In this document: piece by piece, positions 8,576 to 16,458 of the stretch
Layout of the letters: every line of letters starts with the position of its first letter
How positions within the stretch are numbered: position 1 is the first letter of the stretch
NCBI GenBank assembly: GCA_965662365.1
Contig: CBFIHR010000052.1
Coordinates: 1 to 31,391, forward strand
Source: CAWVWD01 sp965662365
GTDB taxonomy: Bacteria > Bacteroidota > Bacteroidia > Chitinophagales > Saprospiraceae
DNA: 31,391 bases
Direction: 5' to 3'
Translations under genes and position numbers: made by a program
Notes under the pieces: generated by a model
The model's database searches: none
Seen by the model: only the letters and a program-made list of their open reading frames with translations
Told to the model about the DNA's origin: nothing

Positions 8576-9064
8576 TAGTTTGAATTGGGAGTTGTAGATT
8601 TAGTTTTTCGTTATTCCTTGTTCTAACTTGTTCATTGTTTCTTCATTCGGAAATATGGTTAATTTGATTTTTTATCAATCAATAATTGAACCGTTGAGCT
8701 ATCTGTTTATTGAGTACATTTTTTTATCAAAACAATATTTCGAATGGCTTAACAAAAAAATGAACATTTATTTTGAACCGATATTTGATAAGTTAGGTGA
8801 GTCTGAATTTTATCCCTCATTTAGCACTTAATTAGCCTATTTAAGGAAGCTACAAAACTACTTAAAAATAGTGAAACGTATTTGAAAATAGAGTTTAGCA
8901 ATAAATTTAGACGGAATTTTAATTCATAACTTCACATTTATTATTACTCTGAAATATAAACAAAGTATCTTTGAGGAAACTTAAATTCACCTCGCTCAAT
9001 TTTTTTGCCGATTTTAAATTTTATTATAATTAGTTAAAGCATTACATTTTCTAAATGGAATAAT
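8576..9064. other. Long divergent intergenic region
   Basis: These 489 bp lie between the divergent kinase and YbjN-like genes. I see a candidate plus-strand -7 box TATCTTTG at 8966-8973 and a minus-orientation match at 8853-8860 without a -33 element. A 67-codon TTG-start frame (8628-8831) is not convincing as a gene. No hairpin or RNA gene is evident. Confidence 0.45.
8966..8973 (+). promoter_or_regulatory. Candidate -7 box TATCTTTG
   Basis: An exact match to TAnnTTTG, 92 bp before the ATG of the YbjN-like gene. The upstream -33 position has only TTTA-like sequence, so support is partial. Confidence 0.35.
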
Positions 9065-10297
9065 ATGGATTGGATAAATGATATAAGTATGAAACTACAG
9101 CAGCCCTTTGTTTTTCCGAATGGCGGGTTCGAACCCATCGTGATTAACAATCCGACTGTTCAGTTTCGGTGGCAAACTGTATTCATCACGGGTGAAATTA
9201 CTTTTTCCACATTTGAGAATATTATCGATAATGAAGTTTTTAATTTCGACATTGATTTTGTTCGACCAAAGTCTGATGGTAGCATGATGTTGGTCGGTAA
9301 ACCGGTTCAAATCAAAATAGCTTTGGAGCATGGCACGGTAAACGATAACTTCGATGTTAAGATGCGTCAAGAGGACTTTGAAGAAACGGTGCAACGATTG
9401 CTCCGTAATAGCGAAAGTGATTTTCTTTCACAATATCATTGGATGGTCTTGACAATGCATCAAAATCAAAGAGGTAAGGAAATTGGCCACGAAACTATCT
9501 GGAACTTAATCAATTATGATGATGATAAATTAATCGAAAACTGGGACGATCTGGTCGGTCAAGCATCGCTTCAATTTATATCGCAGCAAGGATTGGTTGA
9601 TGATTTTATGAATAATGTAGAAGAAAATGATTTTTCGACGGATGATTTATCACAAATATTCAATCAAGCGAAAGATCAACTGACGGATAAAGATAACCCT
9701 ATGGGAAATGTGTTGTCGAAAATGTTCGGAAATGAGGATGATTTTCAGGAGGCCATTTCTGAATCGATGAATCAAATGATGGGGATGTTTGGTGGAATAG
9801 ATGAAGACGAGGACGAAGATTTCGAGGAAGAAGAGGCTTATTTAATCGCTGATGAAGTAATTGAAGAACACCTGGATATGTTAGAAATTCCTTACGAAAC
9901 AGAAGGAGATGATTTGTATCATTTTATACACAAAAGTGACCTAACCGGAAAAACATACGATTGTACCGTGGTAACAGAAGAAGATTATCTGAAAACGATA
10001 ACTGTTTATGACCGAAAATTGACTAAAGATAAATGGGCAGGTCTTTATCGTTTATTAAATAGTCTAAATAATATTCTCAATTTTGGAAAATTGGTACTTA
10101 TTGAAGACGACGAAATTATCGTATTGCGTACTGAACTACCAAATCCCATTGTAACTGTTCCCGATGAATTGATTACTGATATGATGGATGAAAATTGGGT
10201 TTGTGCGAACGAGGTTTTTAATATTTTAGATTATTTCCTTGATGGAAAATTGACTTATGAACAAGCCCTCGAAGAGGCAGAGGATAGTTTTATGTAA
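9065..10297 (+). CDS. Acidic protein with YbjN-like C-terminal domain
   Basis: This 410-residue soluble protein has no signal peptide. Residues 1-110 form a beta-rich region of unknown type. The middle is helical and Met/Asn/Gln-rich and ends in an acidic run (DEDEDEDFEEEE) near residues 246-257. From about residue 265 to the end the pattern of helix, beta sheet (YHFIHKSDLTGKTYDC, then LKTITVYDR) and long helix resembles the YbjN/type III chaperone-like fold. I recognise this by pattern only. The ending EQALEEAEDSF is also typical. Function is unknown. It stands alone and ends at a large nested hairpin shared with the convergent YitT gene. Confidence 0.7.
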   Translation: MDWINDISMKLQQPFVFPNGGFEPIVINNPTVQFRWQTVFITGEITFSTFENIIDNEVFNFDIDFVRPKSDGSMMLVGKPVQIKIALEHGTVNDNFDVKMRQEDFEETVQRLLRNSESDFLSQYHWMVLTMHQNQRGKEIGHETIWNLINYDDDKLIENWDDLVGQASLQFISQQGLVDDFMNNVEENDFSTDDLSQIFNQAKDQLTDKDNPMGNVLSKMFGNEDDFQEAISESMNQMMGMFGGIDEDEDEDFEEEEAYLIADEVIEEHLDMLEIPYETEGDDLYHFIHKSDLTGKTYDCTVVTEEDYLKTITVYDRKLTKDKWAGLYRLLNSLNNILNFGKLVLIEDDEIIVLRTELPNPIVTVPDELITDMMDENWVCANEVFNILDYFLDGKLTYEQALEEAEDSFM

Positions 10298-10324
10298 AAG
10301 GAATATTTTGAAAAAATAGACTCG

Positions 10325-10437
10325 AAAGGTCGTCTAAGAAGTCGAATTGAGATGTAAAGTTGCTAACTTTTTAAAGTTTAGTAAACTCAAAACTAATAAT
10401 TTATTGGTTTTTCCGACTTTTTAGAGGACCTTTTTCT
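10325..10437 (+). terminator. Nested two-level hairpin between convergent genes
   Basis: A 20-nt left arm (10325-10344, starting AAAGGTCGTC) pairs with the right arm 10414-10433 with one G-U and one mismatch. The right arm runs into TTTTT (10431-10435) and then CTATT. The 69-nt loop contains a second palindrome (10359-10386). It probably terminates the YbjN-like gene and may act in both directions. Confidence 0.7.
10359..10386. repeat. Palindrome of the TTTACTAAACTTT family, copy 2
   Basis: GTTGCTAACTTT faces AAAGTTTAGTAAAC. The left arm has lost bases relative to the right, so this copy is decayed. It is nested inside the loop of the larger hairpin 10325-10433. Confidence 0.55.
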
Positions 10438-10462
10438 ATTGGGTATTTTATTAAAATTCACT

Positions 10463-11353
10463 TTACATCAACATCTCGGTTGGTAGTTTTTTCTCTTCCT
10501 TTTTATTCAAATATTTACGCATTACACCACCACGAATATTATTTACATCGTACTCAATGATAAACGCACTTTCGTCAATACTATCAATGGTACGATACAT
10601 TTTTCGAATATCAATTCGGTTGATAACGGTATTAATAATCATCATTTCTTTAGTAATTCCTCGACTCCCGACACCCTGTTCCGCTTTATAAATGGTCATT
10701 CCCGAACCTACATTCTTAGCAATTTCCATCTTTAAAGCCTCATGTTTTTCTGAAATAACCAAAATGCCAATAAAATCTTCGAATCCTTCGATAACAAAGT
10801 CTGTAACCTTAGCGGTAATGATGTAAGTAAGAATGGAATACATCGCAATTTCGACAGAAAGTAAAACGGCGGTAATACTAAATAAAATGATATTGAATAG
10901 TAAAATAATTTTACCAATAGCGATTCCAAATCGGTCGTGAAAAAAGATACCTAAAATCTCTGAACCATCTAATACGGCACCGTTTCGTATCGTAATACCG
11001 ATGCCTAAACCGACAAATAAACCCCCAAAAATGGCGATTAATAATTTATCTTCTGTGATCACCGAAAAATTTTCTAACTGAATAAAAATAGCTAATCCGA
11101 TGATAGCAAAAATAGACTTTATCACAATGCGTTTGGATAGCATAAAATATCCTAATGTTAAGAAAGGAATACTTAAACCGACGAGTAAATAGGAAATGTT
11201 AATATCGAGTTGTGACTGGATCAACAGTGCAATACCAGTTACGCCACCATCAAGAAATCCGTTTGGCAACAAAAAGGCTTTTAGACCAATACTTGCCAAT
11301 AAAATGCCCAGACCAATTTGTAAATATTCTAAAATTAGATTTTTAAGTTTCAA
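10463..11353 (-). CDS. YitT family membrane protein (DUF161-DUF2179)
   Basis: The 296-residue protein has about five or six hydrophobic helices in residues 8-190. The family motif NGFLDGGVTGIALLI lies in the first third and NGAVLDGSEILGI in the second. A soluble DUF2179 domain follows from about residue 205, including IYKAEQGVGSRGITKEMMIINTVINR. YitT proteins are predicted inner-membrane proteins of uncertain substrate. The C-terminal domain resembles small ligand-binding folds and may regulate transport. It is the last gene of a minus-strand series, separated from ytxJ by 222 bp including a hairpin, so it likely has its own promoter. Confidence 0.93.
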   Translation of the reverse strand: MKLKNLILEYLQIGLGILLASIGLKAFLLPNGFLDGGVTGIALLIQSQLDINISYLLVGLSIPFLTLGYFMLSKRIVIKSIFAIIGLAIFIQLENFSVITEDKLLIAIFGGLFVGLGIGITIRNGAVLDGSEILGIFFHDRFGIAIGKIILLFNIILFSITAVLLSVEIAMYSILTYIITAKVTDFVIEGFEDFIGILVISEKHEALKMEIAKNVGSGMTIYKAEQGVGSRGITKEMMIINTVINRIDIRKMYRTIDSIDESAFIIEYDVNNIRGGVMRKYLNKKEEKKLPTEMLM

Positions 11354-11482
11354 GTGCTTTGATTTTTAGTTTTCGTTAGCCAATAGAACACTCAAATTAC
11401 CTTATTGTTAATTGATTTTAGTCGAAAACATCGTAGGAATAGCTTTAAAAATAGGTTAAAATAACCCTTTCTGAAATACAAA

Positions 11483-11512
11483 AGACTTGTCAAGTATCCG
11501 CCTGACAAGTCT
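11483..11512 (-). terminator. AGACTTGTCA palindrome after ytxJ
   Basis: AGACTTGTCA (11483-11492) pairs perfectly with TGACAAGTCT (11503-11512) around a 10-nt loop. On the minus strand it is followed by TTTGTATTT, so it can terminate ytxJ. It is a relative of the palindrome at 17430-17462. Confidence 0.65.
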
Positions 11513-11575
11513 GTTAATATCTTTGTTGTGCCTTCTGTTATAAATAGTAGAATAATACAATTTTGACAAATTCAA

Positions 11576-11953
11576 CTATATATTTTCCTCAATTACCTCG
11601 ACCGAAATATCGTTGTGCGATGTATGAAAAACGGTTTCCTTATTTTTAATAATCAAGATTTGTGGCGACTGATGCGTCACACCAAAATCACTCGATACTA
11701 AGTTAGAAATCGAACGATAAGCAATCAAATCCAAATAATAAATGTCCACTTTACTTTCGTCAATATTCCAGTTGCGTTCCAGTCGTCTTTTAGCCATCGA
11801 ACTGATGGAACAACGTGTTGAATGCTTAAAAATAACTTGTGGCTTTTCCGTTGATTTTTCCTTGATTGCTTCGATTTCCTCCGCTGTATTCAACAATTGC
11901 CAATCTATATAAGCTGTTGATGTATTTTCAGTTTTTGATTTATTCCAAAACAT
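11576..11953 (-). CDS. ytxJ: Bacillithiol-system redox protein YtxJ (monothiol bacilliredoxin)
   Basis: This 125-residue thioredoxin-fold protein carries the family signature HSTRCSISSMA (about residues 44-54), with the single active cysteine in C-x-x-S. It also has the cis-proline segment HQSPQILII. YtxJ/BrxC proteins remove bacillithiol from S-bacillithiolated cytosolic proteins, which implies that the organism makes bacillithiol. The usual form has Pro after the Cys; here it is Ser, a mild change. The gene starts 101 bp after the fbp stop with no promoter seen between, so the two could be co-transcribed. Confidence 0.92.
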   Translation of the reverse strand: MFWNKSKTENTSTAYIDWQLLNTAEEIEAIKEKSTEKPQVIFKHSTRCSISSMAKRRLERNWNIDESKVDIYYLDLIAYRSISNLVSSDFGVTHQSPQILIIKNKETVFHTSHNDISVEVIEENI

Positions 11954-12054
11954 TTTTTTGATTTTTGATTTGATAATTAGGTATAGAACAATTTCAAAAT
12001 TCCGAAAGTTGTGATGAAATAAAAACTTATGATTGAGTCGAATATTAGCACGCC

Positions 12055-13068
12055 TTAAATCGAGGCATAAGGCGAAGCACTGTACTTCGCTACGAACTTT
12101 TCAAAGTTTTCTACCATTTCTTTAGACCCCATAATAATAGAAGACGTCTGATGTAGTTCCGTCAACGGAATATCCATAATTCGGCGACGATTGCCATCAA
12201 TAGCTTTTCCGCCAGCTTGTTCTATTAAAAAAGATAGCGGATTATTTTCGTACAACAACCGCAATTTTCCATTTGGGTAGCCAACCATAGCAGGATAAAT
12301 AAAAATGCCGCCCTTAATCAAAGTTCGATGAATGTCAGCCGCCATCGTTCCGATGTAACGCAAACGATGTGCTTTGTCATTACAATAATCAATATAGCGA
12401 CGCATTTCTAAATCAAACTTGATATAATAGCCTTGATTGACAGAGTAAATTTTACCAGTTTTAGGCATTTTTAGATTCTTGTGAGACAAACAATACTCGC
12501 CGATAGAAGTATCTAAAGTGAAAACATTGACACCATGCCCTGTGGTGTAGGTCAAAATAGTAGAAGAGCCATACATCACATAACCTGCAGCAACTTGTTC
12601 GCTTCCCGATTGTAAAAAATCTTCTAATTGAGCCATTTCCGATACCTCAGACTTGCGGCGATAAATCCCAAAAATAGTACCTATCGGTACATTAGCATCA
12701 ATATTAGATGAACCATCTAAAGGATCAAAGACGACCACATATTTGGCGGATTTGCCGACTTTATTTTCAAAGGCCACGAAGCCCTCTTCTTCCTCTGAAG
12801 CAATGCCGCAGCACTCGCCGCTATTTCGCAGAAAATGCGTCATCAAATCATTTGAAAGGACATCTAACTTCTGAACATCATCACCAGAAGAATTGCCTTG
12901 TCCGGCTTCTCCAAAAATATCAATTAAACCTGCTTTGTTTACTTCTCGGCTAATAACTTTTGTGGCGATACCAATATCACGCAAAAGCCCTGTTAATTCT
13001 CCAGTAGCAAAAGGAAAATCTTTTTGTCTGTCGATGATGAACTCATCAAGCGTTACAATTCTACCCAT
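12055..13068 (-). CDS. fbp: Class 1 fructose-1,6-bisphosphatase
   Basis: The 337-residue product has the class 1 FBPase hallmarks. These are the GEGFVAFE-like metal region (EEEEGFVAF near residue 95), the core FDPLDGSSNIDANVPIGTIFGIY (about residues 114-136), the substrate-site segments MVGYPNGKLRLLYENNP, and EQAGGKAIDG near residue 282. It hydrolyses fructose 1,6-bisphosphate to fructose 6-phosphate with Mg2+, the committed step of gluconeogenesis. Length matches the family. The start at 13068 (MGRIVTLDEFI) agrees with Bacteroidota homologues as I know them. A good promoter lies about 170 bp upstream, giving a long leader that contains a strong hairpin. Confidence 0.98.
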   Translation of the reverse strand: MGRIVTLDEFIIDRQKDFPFATGELTGLLRDIGIATKVISREVNKAGLIDIFGEAGQGNSSGDDVQKLDVLSNDLMTHFLRNSGECCGIASEEEEGFVAFENKVGKSAKYVVVFDPLDGSSNIDANVPIGTIFGIYRRKSEVSEMAQLEDFLQSGSEQVAAGYVMYGSSTILTYTTGHGVNVFTLDTSIGEYCLSHKNLKMPKTGKIYSVNQGYYIKFDLEMRRYIDYCNDKAHRLRYIGTMAADIHRTLIKGGIFIYPAMVGYPNGKLRLLYENNPLSFLIEQAGGKAIDGNRRRIMDIPLTELHQTSSIIMGSKEMVENFEKFVAKYSASPYASI

Positions 13069-13125
13069 TATGTTGTTAGAGTTTCGCAGCTAATTAAAAG
13101 GGATGCTAAATTATGCTGCTAAATA

Positions 13126-13157
13126 ATGATTGATAATTACGAATAATTATCAATCAT
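13126..13157 (-). promoter_or_regulatory. 14-bp leader hairpin with UUCG loop upstream of fbp
   Basis: ATGATTGATAATTA (13126-13139) pairs perfectly with TAATTATCAATCAT (13144-13157). On the transcribed minus strand the loop reads TTCG. It lies 57 bp before the fbp ATG, inside the leader predicted from the promoter at 13240-13270. No T-tail follows, so it is not a terminator. An mRNA stability or translation role is possible. Confidence 0.55.
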
Positions 13158-13239
13158 CACATTAGTTTTTATTAGTGAAATATTGATAAGTGAACGATTT
13201 GAAATTAACGACCAAATATCATTTTTTGTTAGTATTTAA

Positions 13240-13270
13240 CAAAGTTATGCTATATGGCGAAATTTCGCAA
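13240..13270 (-). promoter_or_regulatory. Bacteroidota-type promoter for fbp
   Basis: On the minus strand TTG (13268-13270), a 20-bp spacer and TAACTTTG (13240-13247) match the Bacteroidota consensus. A perfect 12-bp palindrome GCGAAATTTCGC (13257-13268) overlaps the spacer and the -33 edge and could be an operator. Confidence 0.6.
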
Positions 13271-13303
13271 TGATTTGAATCAATTAAGCCAAAATCAAAT
13301 AAA

Positions 13304-13333
13304 AAAGCCATTTTCCTAATAGAAAATGGCTTT
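13304..13333 (-). terminator. 12-bp terminator of the DUF3108 gene
   Basis: AAAGCCATTTTC (13304-13315) and GAAAATGGCTTT (13322-13333) form a perfect stem with a 6-nt loop. On the minus strand a run of T's follows (CTTTTTTATTT), 11 bp beyond the stop codon at 13345. Confidence 0.88.
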
Positions 13334-13344
13334 GAATAATCTGT

Positions 13345-14283
13345 TTACTTCACCTTTGAACTCATCGGATAGCGAATATTTTGATAACTTTTTAGCACTG
13401 CTTTGACCGAACCGACCGAAAGCGGAGATTCAATCTGAAGCGGAATTCGATTTTTATCGTCACTTGCCCAAATCGTCATGCCACTTGTATCTGTAAAAAC
13501 TTCGCCGCTGATAACTTCGGGCATGAGTTTCAAGGTGTTAAATTCGCCTAAATCTCTGATATATTTAGTTGCTTTGCCTTTGTAGGTTGCTGCCAAATTG
13601 TACTTTTCTTTGTCCAAAAAGATACGAATGGGAATATTCGTTTCCGTATTCATATTTTCATAATCTTGATTTCTAACATAATAAATAATAGACAATACGT
13701 CGTGTATGCAGTTGTCAATATTATAAACCAGCTTACGAGATTTTTCTTTCGTTTTTCCACGAAACGACCTGATTTCCATTTTATCAAAATCATATTTCAT
13801 CATATCGTATAATTGATAACCACCTTCTTGAACTTTTCGGACAGAAGTACGAGGCAGCATTGTTTCTTTATCGATCCAAACCTTGAACTCGTCCCGAACT
13901 TTAAAAAAGTAATCATACGAACGATATGTTTTTCCCTTGGCGTTGATATAATATTTATCACCTTGATCAAGCACTTTGAAGGTGACTTCACCTGCCGCAA
14001 TCCATACAAAATTCCAATTGTAATACACCTTATACGTCAAAACCTCTCCATTTTTAAATGAGGTGTTTTTAATAGAACAAAGTGCATCATCTTCGCTCGT
14101 TTCAAAGGAAGTTGATCTACTTTTATTCGTCTTATTAAAGGTATGATTGTGAATGCTTGTTGTAGGAATATTTTCAGTTTTCTGAAAATTTGTTACTGTT
14201 CGTTGCGGTGTAAATGAACTTAATATAATAGTCAATCCCATTATTATCAAGCTATTACGTATTGTTGTTTTCTTCATAGTCAA
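13345..14283 (-). CDS. DUF3108 domain protein, exported
   Basis: The 312-residue protein has an N-terminal hydrophobic stretch (IRNSLIIMGLTIILSSF) that reads as a signal peptide. A low-complexity Thr/Asn/Ser linker runs to about residue 65. The DUF3108 beta-barrel-like domain follows: FKNGEVLTYKVYYNWNFVW, then AGEVTFKV, YRSYDYFFKVRDEFKVWID and IHDVLSIIYYVR. DUF3108 proteins are periplasmic or outer-membrane associated, with no proven function. The start overlaps the upstream gene by 29 bp, so the pair is almost certainly translated from one mRNA. An alternative ATG two codons in gives MKKTT, which is a more typical signal-peptide start. Confidence 0.88.
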   Translation of the reverse strand: MTMKKTTIRNSLIIMGLTIILSSFTPQRTVTNFQKTENIPTTSIHNHTFNKTNKSRSTSFETSEDDALCSIKNTSFKNGEVLTYKVYYNWNFVWIAAGEVTFKVLDQGDKYYINAKGKTYRSYDYFFKVRDEFKVWIDKETMLPRTSVRKVQEGGYQLYDMMKYDFDKMEIRSFRGKTKEKSRKLVYNIDNCIHDVLSIIYYVRNQDYENMNTETNIPIRIFLDKEKYNLAATYKGKATKYIRDLGEFNTLKLMPEVISGEVFTDTSGMTIWASDDKNRIPLQIESPLSVGSVKAVLKSYQNIRYPMSSKVK

Positions 14284-15307
14284 ATGATTTTAAGATATTC
14301 GTATTCATCATTAATCCTACACCGATTAACGACGGCAACAATACATTTAGTGCAAATAAACCATAACTTACTGCTAAAATCGAGATTTCGTTGGTTGTCA
14401 ATGCTGCCCAAATTGCAATCGCAACAGGACCTCTTAAAAACAGACGTAAAAAAGGCGGAATCGGTAACACTAATTGTATCGCAAAATCTGCTAAAATCAA
14501 CAGGTAAAGTGTTAAAAAACTACCTTGAATACCAAAAAATTGTAGAAGACAATAATACTGAAAAGAATATATCATGAACTTAGCCGCCGCATTGAGTAGA
14601 AGTCTCCAAAGTTCTTGCGTGCTAAAGTTATTTAAAGTTTCTAACGCCGCTTCATTTTTTTTATTAAATAAACGAATTCGTCTCAAAATTGGCTTAACGA
14701 TATCAACATTAAAATAAATAAACCAAGTTAGGCTTGCAATCGCTAAATAAAGCAACAAAATAATCCATAAAGCATAACCAGTAATATCCGAATAAAAAAA
14801 TAAATAATAGACCACACCGACACCTCCGATGGTAATAATGGCCAACCGTTGAGCAATGTTAGCGACGCCAGTTGCTAAGATCACATCCCATTTTTTTTTC
14901 GTTTCTATGAATAACAATCGACCGCCATAATCGCCAATTTGTCCAGGTGTCCAAAATGATAATGCTGTTCCTGCTAAGATGGATTTAACAATTTGTTTAT
15001 AGGTCGGTTGCACAATTCGAGAAATTGCTAATTGCCATTTCCAGACTTCTACTTGATAGGTTAGAGGCAAAAGCAAGACAGCTAAACCAAGCCAGAAAAG
15101 ATTACCGTCTGACAATTGTCGCTGAAAAGCTGACCACATTTCGGCGACATTATCTTTACCCAGAGTTTGTTGGTAAAATGCCCAACACAGACCAATAAGA
15201 ATTAGTGCTTTTAGTATAAAATTGGTCGAACGATTTTTTAACACTGTTTTAGTAACAGTTACCAATGTCCTCTGTTGTGTCTGGGCATAGATGCCGGTTT
15301 TCATCAC
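14255..15307 (-). CDS. Flippase-like membrane protein (lysylphosphatidylglycerol synthase TM / UPF0104 family)
   Basis: The 350-residue polytopic protein has about seven or eight hydrophobic helices. Its family signature is FWTPGQIGDYGGRLLFIE near residue 115, corresponding to the conserved P-G-x-x-G-E/D-x-x-R pattern of the LPG_synthase_TM family (PF03706), and PIPPFLRLFLRGPVAIAI lies near residue 275. It lacks the C-terminal aminoacyl transferase domain of MprF, so it represents the flippase or transporter half only. Related proteins are implicated in lipid or glycolipid translocation. It is the first gene of a two-gene unit with the overlapping DUF3108 gene, which suggests a joint envelope role. 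Confidence 0.88.
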   Translation of the reverse strand: MMKTGIYAQTQQRTLVTVTKTVLKNRSTNFILKALILIGLCWAFYQQTLGKDNVAEMWSAFQRQLSDGNLFWLGLAVLLLPLTYQVEVWKWQLAISRIVQPTYKQIVKSILAGTALSFWTPGQIGDYGGRLLFIETKKKWDVILATGVANIAQRLAIITIGGVGVVYYLFFYSDITGYALWIILLLYLAIASLTWFIYFNVDIVKPILRRIRLFNKKNEAALETLNNFSTQELWRLLLNAAAKFMIYSFQYYCLLQFFGIQGSFLTLYLLILADFAIQLVLPIPPFLRLFLRGPVAIAIWAALTTNEISILAVSYGLFALNVLLPSLIGVGLMMNTNILKSFDYEENNNT

Positions 15308-15537
15308 AATATTCTTTAAAATATGTAATATTCAGTAATTCAATTATATGTAAGTATATAAAATATTAATTGATAGTTATTAATAAAATTATATTTTTTT
15401 AATATAACTAAAAGGAGTAAGGTGATTGATTAGCAGTTAAACGAAATTGTCGTAGTAGTTTCTGTTTGATCGCTTTATATCTTAATCGTTGTTGTTTTGA
15501 GACAATTACTTTTAGATTTATTTATCACGCTGAATAT

Positions 15538-16242
15538 TTATTGTCCGTCATTACCTTCGGCCTCTTCTGTTTTAGGTTTCTCTTTTTTCTTGATAGCATT
15601 TTTGTTTTTGAATTGGCCACTTTTCCAAGCATTAAAAAACTCATTCCATGCCATTGGATTAAAAATATTCATTGGAGGCGTTTGTCCGATATGATAAAAT
15701 GCCTTTGATTGTTGACGCAAATAATAGTCGGCATTCTCACGACCGTCCATTCCTGTGTTATCACGGACAGCGGCTAATCTTTCTTCAGCAATATTTTCCT
15801 TTGCTTTTTCTGCCAAGTCTGTCGTCACGTCCATTGCCAAAAACTCCTGCTTGAAGTTATCTCTATTAGGCCAAGGAAAAATCACAGTTTCAGGTAAGTT
15901 AATAGTATCTCCCGATAATAATTGAACCATCGAGAATCGACTGCTATTTATAGTATCTGGAATCACAAACGTTTTTTGGCGAAAGCCAATCGCTGAAAAA
16001 GTAACTTTGTCCCCCTTACGAGCGACTAAAGAAAAGAAACCCTTATAATTCGCATAAGTTCCTCGTCCTTCGTTCGCAATTGAAACCGTTGCAAACGGGA
16101 CAGGCATCAATTCTCCTCCCATATCGGTTAAGATTATTCCGGAGAATTGAACGATTGTCGTATCGTAATAATCCTTACTCGCTTGTGCGAAAATCGTCGC
16201 ACTTATCATTGTCAAACTTAATATTATAAAGAGTTGCTTCAC
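15538..16242 (-). CDS. Exported CarboxypepD_reg-like domain protein
   Basis: The 234-residue protein has a signal peptide ending near AQASKD (about residue 20). A single CarboxypepD_reg-like beta-sandwich domain covers about residues 32-110: VQFSGIILTD, VPFATVSI, GTYANYKGFFSLVARKGDKVTFSAIGF. The rest is an uncharacterised helical tail ending in a Lys/Glu-rich disordered stretch. Comparable proteins are common in Bacteroidota, where the domain is the same type found at the N-terminus of TonB-dependent receptors. No receptor is fused or adjacent. A plausible promoter lies about 80 bp upstream. Function is unknown. Confidence 0.8.
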   Translation of the reverse strand: MKQLFIILSLTMISATIFAQASKDYYDTTIVQFSGIILTDMGGELMPVPFATVSIANEGRGTYANYKGFFSLVARKGDKVTFSAIGFRQKTFVIPDTINSSRFSMVQLLSGDTINLPETVIFPWPNRDNFKQEFLAMDVTTDLAEKAKENIAEERLAAVRDNTGMDGRENADYYLRQQSKAFYHIGQTPPMNIFNPMAWNEFFNAWKSGQFKNKNAIKKKEKPKTEEAEGNDGQ

Positions 16243-16322
16243 TTTGTATATTTTAAATTAGTTAATTGTCCTATTCTCTGATCTAATAAACAAACGCCTG
16301 GTAATTCAATACGCTGTTTATG

Positions 16323-16352
16323 CAAAAATAGATGCTGCAACAAAAATAACAA
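16323..16352 (-). promoter_or_regulatory. Candidate promoter for the CarboxypepD_reg gene
   Basis: On the minus strand TTG (16350-16352), a 19-bp spacer and TATTTTTG (16323-16330) fit the Bacteroidota consensus. The region is A/T-rich and a second CAAAAATA occurs at 16341-16348, so chance matching is possible. Confidence 0.45.
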
Positions 16353-16458
16353 TTCTTATTTTGGAATTGTGTCTTTTAGAAGTAACTTATCCGCACTTAT
16401 TTGTAAAACAAGAATTGACCAAGATTGTTATCTGCCTACAGACAAAACGAACGTTAAA

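Noticed and set aside
8628..8831. 67-codon open frame, plus strand
   Set aside because: It uses a TTG start, has an unremarkable Phe/Ile/Tyr-rich composition expected from AT-rich DNA, no recognisable motif, and sits in a divergent promoter gap.
9125..9136. GGGTTCGAACCC, a tRNA T-arm-like sequence
   Set aside because: It lies in frame inside the YbjN-like CDS (encoding GGFEP) and no acceptor, D or anticodon stem can be built around it.
15466..15708. 80-codon frame, plus strand
   Set aside because: It overlaps the 3' part of the CarboxypepD_reg gene in antisense; its hydrophobic composition is explained by the complement of Lys/Glu codons.
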